DNA of 64,000 nt from Bacteroidales bacterium (GTDB taxonomy: Bacteria > Bacteroidota > Bacteroidia > Bacteroidales > F082): positions 1-64,000 of the forward strand of contig JAEEON010000028.1 in NCBI GenBank assembly GCA_016284305.1. Reading direction: 5' to 3'. The position numbers were made by a program, and so were the translations under genes. Numbering within the stretch: the first letter of the stretch is position 1; each line of letters begins with the position of its first letter. Under the pieces are notes generated by a model. That model did no database searches and was not told the DNA's origin. It saw nothing but the letters and a program-made list of their open reading frames with translations. Shown here piece after piece: positions 41,315 through 48,176 of the stretch.

Positions 41315-43450
41315 ATGAAACGTTTTCTAGTCGTTTTAGGCCTGCTTCTCGCATCAACACTTCCTGTTTTTGCGCAATATCCTTGGACCGGCGGACTCAA
41401 CGCATGCCAATTCGGACGGATGGACCTTGATGGTGACGGCATTAGCGATCTCATTGCCTTTGACCGTCATGGCGACCGAATCCTCTGCTTCCTCAACAAG
41501 GGTGGGGTGGGGGTGATGGATTACCTTTATACGGATGCCTATGACACTTTTTTCCCTGAACTCCACAGTTGGGTTATCTTTACGGATTATGATGGAGACG
41601 GCAAAGAGGATATCTTCACCTATTCCAAAGGGTGGGCGGGAATCAAAGTGTATCGCAACGTGTCGATAGATCATCCTGAATTTCAGTTGGTTGTTGATCC
41701 TTATCTTTGTTCATGGCAAGGAGGAGGCGAGGTAAATATCCTCGCTACCGAAGCAGATTATCCAGCTATTGTCGATATTGATGGTGATGGAGACCTTGAT
41801 CTCCTCACCTTTGGCGTTATGGGAACTTTCATTGAGAAACACCTCAACCTTTCGGTGGAACGCTTTGGCAGTCGCGACTCTTTGCTTTTCGAACGCTCCG
41901 ATCCCTGCTGGGGACATGTCGCGGAAAGCGAAGAAAACAACCTGATGTATCTCGACACCTGTCTCTTTGGTTACGGCATCGTTGTCACTGATGAGTGTCT
42001 GCGGCATCGAGGATCTACAGTCACCATTCGTGATCTCACCGGTGACGGTCTTCTTGACATGCTTCTTGCTGATGTCGATTACCCTGGCTTGACCTTATTA
42101 ATAAATGGAGGTGCATCGTCATCGCCCATGATGGTTAGCCAGGAGACGGACTTTCCTCCTCGTAAACCGGTGTCCCTTTTTTCCATGCCCTTGCCTTTTT
42201 TCACGGATATCGACAACGACGGGGTGGACGATTTGCTCGTGTCTCCGTTTGATCCTGACCCTATGGTTTCTGAAGGACAAAATAGCGTGTGGCTTTATTT
42301 GAATCGTGGAACTGATAATATTCCTGATTTTCAGTTGGTTACTAAATCTTTTTTACAAGATTCAATGCTCGATGTGGGTACCGGTGCCTATCCAGTGATT
42401 GTTGATTATGATGGTGATGGTTTGTTGGATTTGGTGGTGGGTACTGTTGGCAATGTTGACAGTATATGGTATCAGTATGGTAGTTTGGAGGTGCGTCGGC
42501 AACCACAGCTGACCTTGTTGAAGAATGTGGGAACTGCCCAAGTGCCAGCATATTCGGTAAAGCCTTTCCCTATGGCTTTTCCGGAACTTGATGGAATGGC
42601 AGGCTGGGTTCCTGCTTTTGCTGACCTGGATGGTGATGGTCGGCTGGAGATGCTGCTGGGAACGGCTGAAGGACGAATGACACTCTATGACGATGATGGG
42701 AGTTTGCTGGATCTTGATTTGTTACATTACGATAAAGCTTGGTCTGCACCTTGTTTTTTTGATGTGGATCAAGATGGGACAATGGATTTGGTGGTGGGTA
42801 ATGCCTCTGGACGTTTGTCTCTCTACCTTGGGAAGGATGGCTCGTTCGAGAAAAAAACGGATTATTGGGGAGGCGTCGATGTTCGCGATTATGCCACCTC
42901 CTATTATGGGTATAGTGTACCTGCCTTGTTCAGGTCAGGAGGGAAAACGTATCTTTGTGTCGGATCGGAATCCGGAAGGCTTTTCCTTTATGAGGGAGTC
43001 AGTGCTGAGGATGAAGCGGTTTTTGAGGATGTGTCAGATCGTTGGAGCGTCTTTTGTGAGACTATGCCTCGGCGCTTTGGGATGCGTTCTGCTGCTAGTT
43101 TGGCTGATTTGGACAATGATGGACGTTTGGATATTATTGTGGGAAATTTCTCCGGTGGATTACAGTTGTATAATGCTGTAGTTCCAGTGAATTTTAGCTT
43201 GGAAGAAATTGAATTTGAAGAGGATCTGTTGATTTATCCCAATCCTGTACAATCCCAATTACGGATTGTCTCAAAAAATGACCGTCTGCGCCAGGTGATT
43301 GTTGTAGATTTGATGGGAAGGAAACGAATGGAACGCGAAGTTGTAGGGAAAGACATCACCTTGGATCTCAGTGCATTACCTTCAGGAGGCTATTTGCTTG
43401 TTGCGTACACCGAACGCGGTTTGGTAAACCGTATCTTTCTCAAGCGGTAG
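41315..43450 (+). CDS. Secreted VCBS/FG-GAP repeat protein with T9SS sorting domain
   Basis: 711 residues. Signal peptide 1-20 (FAQ), then about nine DxDxDG calcium-binding repeats, for example DLDGDGISDLIAF, DYDGDGKEDIF, DIDGDGDLDLLTF, DLTGDGLLDML, DYDGDGLLDLVVG and DLDNDGRLDIIVG, consistent with a seven-bladed beta-propeller plus extra blades. The sorting domain begins at LLIYPNPVQSQLRIVS. Predicted surface protein stabilised by calcium. Its 3' end overlaps the convergent retropepsin-like gene by 61 bp. Shares a divergent promoter with the NtrC-type regulator. Confidence 0.87.
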   Translation: MKRFLVVLGLLLASTLPVFAQYPWTGGLNACQFGRMDLDGDGISDLIAFDRHGDRILCFLNKGGVGVMDYLYTDAYDTFFPELHSWVIFTDYDGDGKEDIFTYSKGWAGIKVYRNVSIDHPEFQLVVDPYLCSWQGGGEVNILATEADYPAIVDIDGDGDLDLLTFGVMGTFIEKHLNLSVERFGSRDSLLFERSDPCWGHVAESEENNLMYLDTCLFGYGIVVTDECLRHRGSTVTIRDLTGDGLLDMLLADVDYPGLTLLINGGASSSPMMVSQETDFPPRKPVSLFSMPLPFFTDIDNDGVDDLLVSPFDPDPMVSEGQNSVWLYLNRGTDNIPDFQLVTKSFLQDSMLDVGTGAYPVIVDYDGDGLLDLVVGTVGNVDSIWYQYGSLEVRRQPQLTLLKNVGTAQVPAYSVKPFPMAFPELDGMAGWVPAFADLDGDGRLEMLLGTAEGRMTLYDDDGSLLDLDLLHYDKAWSAPCFFDVDQDGTMDLVVGNASGRLSLYLGKDGSFEKKTDYWGGVDVRDYATSYYGYSVPALFRSGGKTYLCVGSESGRLFLYEGVSAEDEAVFEDVSDRWSVFCETMPRRFGMRSAASLADLDNDGRLDIIVGNFSGGLQLYNAVVPVNFSLEEIEFEEDLLIYPNPVQSQLRIVSKNDRLRQVIVVDLMGRKRMEREVVGKDITLDLSALPSGGYLLVAYTERGLVNRIFLKR

Positions 43451-43848
43451 TTGATGGTGGCTTTGAGATGAACGAGGAGATCTCCGCCAATGACTCCATC
43501 GATTCTTGGAAGTTTCAAGGTTTCATAATTGTCGTGGATGCTACTCAGGTCGATGGCGACGGCTTCATAGTCATGGAGTGTGACTTCCCCTAGTTCCAGT
43601 GCTTCTATGGTAAACAGGAAACTATCAAGGTTTTCGCTACCCACGCCGGCAGCGATGCCTTCTTTTTTCTTCAATTGGGCTTGGTTAATGAAGCGGTCAA
43701 CAGCAGCTAGGTCAAAGATGGTGCGTGAAGCTCCGGTGTCGATCAACAAGTTGGCTTCCATGCCATTGATCTTGCCTTTGATCATGACATGGAAGCCTTC
43801 TTCTTCAATCGAGAGTAATCGAAAGGGCACTTCGATGTATTGTCTCAT
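43390..43848 (-). CDS. Retropepsin-like aspartic protease
   Basis: 152 residues, a single-lobe clan AA protease: LLIDTGASRTIFD around residues 35-47 with catalytic Asp37 and the hydrophobic second motif GVIGGDLL near 120. Such proteins must dimerise to form the active site. Role in bacteria is largely unknown. Overlaps the LOG gene stop by one base (TAATG) and the convergent VCBS gene by 61 bp. No signal peptide. Confidence 0.8.
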   Translation of the reverse strand: MRQYIEVPFRLLSIEEEGFHVMIKGKINGMEANLLIDTGASRTIFDLAAVDRFINQAQLKKKEGIAAGVGSENLDSFLFTIEALELGEVTLHDYEAVAIDLSSIHDNYETLKLPRIDGVIGGDLLVHLKATINYRLRKIRFTKPRSVYATSK

Positions 43849-44564
43849 TAGAAGTTTGGTTTTATTGCATATTTTTTATAAAAATCCTTGATGAGCTTGA
43901 CGGCTTCATCGGCAGTATCGACGATATGGAAGATCTCGAAGTCTTCTTCTTTGATCATTTTTTCTGCGAGAAGGGTTTGGCGGAACCAGTCGATAAGGCC
44001 TTTCCAGTATTCGGAGCCCACGAGGATGACGGGGAAGTCAACCATTTTGTTGGTTTGGATGAGGGTGATGGCCTCGGAGAGTTCGTCGAGGGTGCCAAAG
44101 CCACCAGGCATGGCGATGTAGCCTTGGGCGTAGCGCATGAAGATGGTCTTGCGGACGAAGAAGTAGTCGAAGTTGATATTTTTGTCGTGGTCGATATAGG
44201 GGTTGAAATGCTGTTCAAAGGGGAGGTTGATGTTGAGTCCAACGCTGATGGCACCGCCTTGGTTGGCGCCTTTGTTGCCGGCTTCCATGATGCCAGGGCC
44301 GCCTCCGGTGATGGTTCCGAAGCCATAGTCGGCCAGTTTCTCAGCGATTTCGACGGCCATCTCATAGTATTTGTCGCCCGGTTTGGTGCGTGCTGATCCG
44401 AAGATGGCAACGCAGGGGCCTATTCTGGACATTTTCTCCATGCCTTCCACAAACTCGGCCATGATTTTGAAGACAGACCATGAGTTGTGGGTCTTGATGT
44501 CGTTCCATGACTTGGGGTGGAAGCTCTCGCGGATGATTTGTTCTTCTTTATTGGTGATGGGCAT
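43848..44564 (-). CDS. LOG family protein (TIGR00730-type)
   Basis: 238 residues with the Rossmann-like LOG fold: VAIFGSART early, GTITGGGPGIMEAGNKGA (phosphate-binding) and PGGFGTLDEL (catalytic Glu and binding motif). In plants and some bacteria these enzymes release free cytokinins from cytokinin nucleotides; in bacteria they are more generally nucleotide 5'-monophosphate phosphoribohydrolases. Older annotation as lysine decarboxylase is not supported. Upstream is an AGAAG heptamer array. Confidence 0.88.
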   Translation of the reverse strand: MPITNKEEQIIRESFHPKSWNDIKTHNSWSVFKIMAEFVEGMEKMSRIGPCVAIFGSARTKPGDKYYEMAVEIAEKLADYGFGTITGGGPGIMEAGNKGANQGGAISVGLNINLPFEQHFNPYIDHDKNINFDYFFVRKTIFMRYAQGYIAMPGGFGTLDELSEAITLIQTNKMVDFPVILVGSEYWKGLIDWFRQTLLAEKMIKEEDFEIFHIVDTADEAVKLIKDFYKKYAIKPNF

Positions 44565-44572
44565 GTTTTATT

Positions 44573-44601
44573 AGAATTTTAGAAGTTAGAAGACAGAAGA
44601 A
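44573..44601 (+). repeat. AGAAGNN heptamer array upstream of the LOG gene
   Basis: AGAATTTT followed by AGAAGTT, AGAAGAC and AGAAGAA on the + strand. In the LOG gene's sense the array carries TAA three times. Confidence 0.8.
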
Positions 44602-44633
44602 AGATTTTTTTTCTGGGATTAATAGATTTTTAT

Positions 44634-44641
44634 TATTTTTG
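44634..44641 (+). promoter_or_regulatory. -7 box (TATTTTTG) for tRNA-Gly
   Basis: TAnnTTTG match 11 bp upstream of the mature tRNA 5' end. Confidence 0.65.
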
Positions 44642-44652
44642 CAGTTGCAAAT

Positions 44653-44725
44653 GCGAATGTAGCTCAGTTGGTAGAGCATCAGCTTCCCAAGCTGAGGGTC
44701 GCGGGTTCGAACCCCGTTATTCGCT
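44653..44725 (+). tRNA. tRNA-Gly(CCC)
   Basis: 73 nt. GCGAATG pairs with TATTCGC; D-arm TAGCTCAGTTGG; anticodon stem TCAGC/GCTGA with loop TTCCCAA, anticodon CCC; T-arm CGGGTTCGAACCCCG. Confidence 0.95.
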
Positions 44726-44727
44726 CA

Positions 44728-44763
44728 ACGTCGAGGCGGTGTTTACACCGCCTCGACGTGTTT
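44728..44763. terminator. Strong hairpin after tRNA-Gly
   Basis: 14-bp perfect stem ACGTCGAGGCGGTG / CACCGCCTCGACGT, 4-nt loop TTTA, followed by GTTTT. Lies between the tRNA and the convergent SPFH gene, so it can act for both. Confidence 0.9.
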
Positions 44764-44770
44764 TATGGTC

Positions 44771-46039
44771 TTAGGCAACCGGTTTGCCGCATTCGGGGCA
44801 GAACTTGCCGGTGACTTCAGCGCCACAATTAGTGCAATGTTTTGGTCCGTTGTCGGCTGGAATCGGGGTACCACACTCAGGGCAGAACTTGCCTGTGGTC
44901 TCTGTGCCGCACTTCGGGCATTTTTTAGTGGGTTTTGGAGCAGGTACCGGTTCGCCGCACTCAGGGCAGAACTTGCCTGTGATCATGGTGCCGCATTTCG
45001 GGCAAGGAATTCCTTGAGGTTGTGGTCCAGCCGGATAGCCTGGATTCGGCTGAGTTGGCTGGGGATGCTCTGGCGGCATCATGCTGCCTCCCATCATGTT
45101 GCCAGCGGTTCCAAATCCCATGCCTGCCATGCCGATACCCATGAAGCCTGTGCCTGCACCAGCTTCGTTGCCTGCTGCGGTCCGCATGGTGCCGAGTATG
45201 CTACCTCTAGCTTGAGCAGCGTTAGCACCTGCTTCGAATTCATTGAGTTTCTGCTGACTTTGCTCGTCGAGAGAGACAGATTCGATGAGGAAGCTGACCA
45301 GACGGACGCCACGGGCGCGGATGTCAGAGTCAAAGACGTTCTCATCCATGAGTTTCTTCATGTCTGCGGTGCGACTTGGCAGCTCGAGGGCTCTGACTTG
45401 GTTCTCCTTGGTGCCGAAAGCATTGATCACAGCTTGCAAGGCGGCGACCACTTCGCTACGCATCTGTTCGGTAAGGGCGTCTTTTTTGACCACATTGCCC
45501 ACGCTGGCGTATTGACGCATGAACAGCGCCATGTCGTCAAGACGGAAGGTGTATTTTCCGTAGCAGCGGATGTATAAAGTGAGCGGGGTCTCGCGTCCAT
45601 TGGCAGGGTTAAAGCTGCCATGGTCCCAATCTTGGAACATGATCGGCGTAGCAGTGCCGAACTTGTTGCCCATGATTTCCTTGATGTTGAAGAAGAACAC
45701 GGCCTGTTCCTTTGCGGGAGTGCCGCCGTAGGTGAAACGTTGCCACATTTCTTTGAACACTGGACCAAATTGTCCACCGAAGAATGAGGGCGATGAGGAT
45801 TGGTCGAAGGTATAGACGCCTTCCTCAGCGGTGGCATCGAGGATGCTACCACTATCGTAAATCACTGCCACCTGGCCAGGGGCTACAATGATACGGCTTC
45901 CTTTGGAAATCTGCCCTGACTTGGTGGTCTGTTTCACCATCAGGGTGTCCATGTCCATGTTGTCACATTTGATTAGATCCAGCCACTGGTCACGCAAAGT
46001 GCCACCGATGGATCCAGCGATTGCTTTGATAAGTCCCAT
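44771..46039 (-). CDS. SPFH-domain protein with three C-terminal zinc ribbons
   Basis: 422 residues. An SPFH/band-7-like core (about 25-260, YdjI/virion-core type: SRIIVAPGQVAVIYDSG, GVYTFDQ, EAGANAAQARG), a Gly/Met-rich linker (about 285-345), then three CPKCG...CPECG zinc ribbons (about 350-420; the last begins CTNCG). These proteins form membrane-associated oligomers; in other bacteria YdjI acts with a membrane partner at cell poles. Paired with the Tim44-like zinc-ribbon protein upstream, which probably anchors the complex. Confidence 0.88.
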   Translation of the reverse strand: MGLIKAIAGSIGGTLRDQWLDLIKCDNMDMDTLMVKQTTKSGQISKGSRIIVAPGQVAVIYDSGSILDATAEEGVYTFDQSSSPSFFGGQFGPVFKEMWQRFTYGGTPAKEQAVFFFNIKEIMGNKFGTATPIMFQDWDHGSFNPANGRETPLTLYIRCYGKYTFRLDDMALFMRQYASVGNVVKKDALTEQMRSEVVAALQAVINAFGTKENQVRALELPSRTADMKKLMDENVFDSDIRARGVRLVSFLIESVSLDEQSQQKLNEFEAGANAAQARGSILGTMRTAAGNEAGAGTGFMGIGMAGMGFGTAGNMMGGSMMPPEHPQPTQPNPGYPAGPQPQGIPCPKCGTMITGKFCPECGEPVPAPKPTKKCPKCGTETTGKFCPECGTPIPADNGPKHCTNCGAEVTGKFCPECGKPVA

Positions 46040-46042
46040 GTT

Positions 46043-46091
46043 GTTTAATTGTTTAATTGTTATTTGTTTATTTGTTTAACTGTTTTCTTTT
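46043..46091 (-). repeat. Degenerate GTTTAATT octamer array upstream of the SPFH gene
   Basis: About five units of 7-8 bp (GTTTAATT twice, then GTTATTT, GTTTATTT, GTTTAACT) ending 3 bp from the start codon. In the gene's sense the unit is AATTAAAC and carries TAA. Confidence 0.8.
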
Positions 46092-46093
46092 GT

Positions 46094-46114
46094 TTTCACC
46101 TTTCACCTTTCAAC
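46094..46114 (-). repeat. TTTCACC heptamer array at the end of the Tim44-like gene
   Basis: Three units on the + strand; read on the minus strand (GGTGAAA, with the first unit GTTGAAA) they include the TGA stop at 46112-46110. Confidence 0.9.
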
Positions 46115-47027
46115 TGTTCACTCCCACCAAATTAGCCAACACCCAGTCGTGTTCACCCGTGGTGATGACGCTGCCGCAGTAGGGGCATTGTCCCGATGAG
46201 GTAATCTCAGTCGGTGCACCGCAGTTAGGACAGTTGGTGGTTGACATGTTGCTCAGCCCAGCCTTGGTCTTGACACCGGTCTTGCGGTTGAAGGTGAGCT
46301 CATATTTCATGTACCAGTCTCGGTTGGGGTCGCTCTCCAAGACTTGGCGTGAAGTGGCATCGATGACATAATCGCGCATTACGGCATTGAGCAGCACTAC
46401 CAAAACCTCTTTGTCGCCATCCACTGTGAACGACTTCAGGGAGCAATGTTTGATGCCAACTTTCTCGATGACATTGATCTTGTTGAGACGGATGTATTCG
46501 TTAAGTTGCTGTTGGTGTTGGTTGAAGAGCGTCTCACTCTCGAAAGGCCGGATGATCTTCCAGTCGCGGGTGGTCCATGCCTCTTGGATCTTCAGGAACA
46601 CCTCTTGTGCCCAGCCGATGAACTTCTCTGCGGAGAAGTCGGGGTCAGTTTCGCGAATCTGTGAGGCTACGACATCGGTGTAGTTCATGATTACGTCGTT
46701 ATTGGCTTGGTTCTGTACCTGTTGGTTGATATAGCCTGGGTCAGAGGCTTGTTTCTTGCGTTTTCTCCGAGCAATGAGGAGGAAGACAACCAAGATGAAG
46801 AGAACGATAAGGCCGGTGACAGGGTCGTTGATGAACAATCCGATCAGGTAGCCAACCAATGCTCCTATGCCATCCCCGTCGAAGTCGGATCCGCCTCCTC
46901 CAGAGGTGTATCGATTTTGGTTGCCCACGTCACCAAAGGCAACGACGCTTGAGACGAGGGCCAGGATGAGCAAGAGGAAGGGAAGAAGTGGTAGCAACTT
47001 CTTAAAAAAGATGGGTTTTCTTTTCAT
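46110..47027 (-). CDS. Tim44-like domain protein with zinc ribbon
   Basis: 305 residues. Signal-like helix (about 10-31), glycine-rich stretch, a second membrane helix (about 55-86), then a Tim44-like domain (about 115-260) and a zinc ribbon CPNCG...CPYCG (about 268-287). Tim44-like domains bind membranes and partner proteins. With the SPFH zinc-ribbon protein it forms a two-gene set sharing ribbons, likely a membrane-linked complex. The promoter box CAAATATA (minus TATATTTG) is at 47048-47055. Confidence 0.85.
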   Translation of the reverse strand: MKRKPIFFKKLLPLLPFLLLILALVSSVVAFGDVGNQNRYTSGGGGSDFDGDGIGALVGYLIGLFINDPVTGLIVLFILVVFLLIARRKRKKQASDPGYINQQVQNQANNDVIMNYTDVVASQIRETDPDFSAEKFIGWAQEVFLKIQEAWTTRDWKIIRPFESETLFNQHQQQLNEYIRLNKINVIEKVGIKHCSLKSFTVDGDKEVLVVLLNAVMRDYVIDATSRQVLESDPNRDWYMKYELTFNRKTGVKTKAGLSNMSTTNCPNCGAPTEITSSGQCPYCGSVITTGEHDWVLANLVGVNS

Positions 47028-47047
47028 CGTGTCGAGTTTTTAATGTG

Positions 47048-47055
47048 CAAATATA
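47048..47055 (-). promoter_or_regulatory. -7 box (TATATTTG, minus strand) for the Tim44-like/SPFH genes
   Basis: CAAATATA on the + strand, 20 bp upstream of the ATG at 47027. Confidence 0.6.
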
Positions 47056-47106
47056 ACTCTTTTTTTAATTTTTTGAAAAAAATGCCTCTGAGAGCAAAAA
47101 AAATAC

Positions 47107-47114
47107 TATCTTTG
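47107..47114 (+). promoter_or_regulatory. -7 box (TATCTTTG) for tRNA-Val
   Basis: Perfect TAnnTTTG match 10 bp before the mature tRNA. Confidence 0.65.
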
Positions 47115-47124
47115 CAGCCGCAAT

Positions 47125-47199
47125 GGGAGTTTAGCTCAGTTGGTTCAGAGCACCTGCCTTACAAGCAGGGGGTCGCTGGTTCGAATCCAACAATTCCCA
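47125..47199 (+). tRNA. tRNA-Val(TAC)
   Basis: 75 nt. GGGAGTT pairs with AATTCCC; anticodon stem CCTGC/GCAGG with loop CTTACAA, anticodon TAC; T-arm CTGGTTCGAATCCAA. CCA not encoded. Confidence 0.95.
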
Positions 47200-47207
47200 C
47201 AAAAATT

Positions 47208-47245
47208 GTAGGGACGTCATACAATGGCGTCCCTACTTTGTTTTT
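47208..47245. terminator. GTAGGGACG-family hairpin after tRNA-Val
   Basis: Arms GTAGGGACG and CGTCCCTAC around an 11-nt loop, then TTTGTTTTT. Same length and design as the element at 7590-7618, with a compensatory A-T to G-C pair change. Confidence 0.85.
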
Positions 47246-47261
47246 AGCATCGTTGCAAACA

Positions 47262-48176
47262 TCACGGTTTATAGACCTCGAGGAGGCTCAAAACCTTCAC
47301 ATCTCCGTTTTTCTCCACCCAGACGCGACCGATCTTTTGATCGACTTTCTTCACTGTGTAGCCTGTGTTATAACTGCTGGTAAAGATGGCCATCACCTCG
47401 TCACCGGCCTTCAAGTTCTGGTTGGAAGGGATTACTTTGCAATCGGAGCGCCTATAAACGGCAATCTTACCGGCAAAGCCACTGACCAACACCTTGTCGT
47501 CCGTGCAGGAAATCAACGTGCCAGCTTCATTGCTACTGGTGATAATCTGAGCACCAGGCTGCCATTCACCATTGTTTAAGACCACAAACGAGTTGGGCTT
47601 GAGTTGCTCGTTGGCATGGTTGTTGGCGAAACCAGTGCCGTCATCCTTGTATGACAAGTCGAGGTAATCCACTTTAGGCATGGTTGGATTGGAGGCATCG
47701 GTGACGATGGCGCGCTGCAAGCCTGAACCGCTCTGCCACCAAGTCAATACGATATCACCTTTTTTCGCCGTCTGCTCCTTGGGAATCGGTATGATGAGGG
47801 AATTGGGCATCTCAATGTCGTCGCCAAAATATTTGACCGATGACTTCGTATCGCCAACAGTACTCAACGTGGCACTGTAGAATATGTAAGTCTCGTTGGC
47901 TGGATTCTCCGACTCAATTAGTTTGGAAGGATAGAAGGAATGGATGGATAGCACATATTGGCCTTCTTCCAGGTTGCCGTTTTTGATGCCTTCAGGGTAA
48001 TTCCAGGGGAATCCGGGCTCTTTTGCTTCTTCAGGTTCGGGAGTTTCAACGACTTCCGTGGCGGCTGGCTCTGCGCTGCCATTGTCAGTCTTCTTTTCTT
48101 TCGGTGAGTTGTTTCCGCAGCTCGATAAGGTCATTGCCAACGGAAGGGCAATGGCGAAAAACAAATGCTTTTTCAT
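47262..48176 (-). CDS. Uncharacterised lipoprotein
   Basis: 304 residues. Lipobox LSSC near Cys20, then a Glu/Thr-rich disordered linker (about 22-52) and a globular domain with repeated strands (GDIVLTWWQSGSGLQRAIV, GDEVMAIFTSSYNTGYTVKKV) that might be Tudor/SH3-like barrels. No function recognised. It follows the T9SS gene at 48173 with an ATGA overlap, so both are one operon. Confidence 0.7.
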   Translation of the reverse strand: MKKHLFFAIALPLAMTLSSCGNNSPKEKKTDNGSAEPAATEVVETPEPEEAKEPGFPWNYPEGIKNGNLEEGQYVLSIHSFYPSKLIESENPANETYIFYSATLSTVGDTKSSVKYFGDDIEMPNSLIIPIPKEQTAKKGDIVLTWWQSGSGLQRAIVTDASNPTMPKVDYLDLSYKDDGTGFANNHANEQLKPNSFVVLNNGEWQPGAQIITSSNEAGTLISCTDDKVLVSGFAGKIAVYRRSDCKVIPSNQNLKAGDEVMAIFTSSYNTGYTVKKVDQKIGRVWVEKNGDVKVLSLLEVYKP

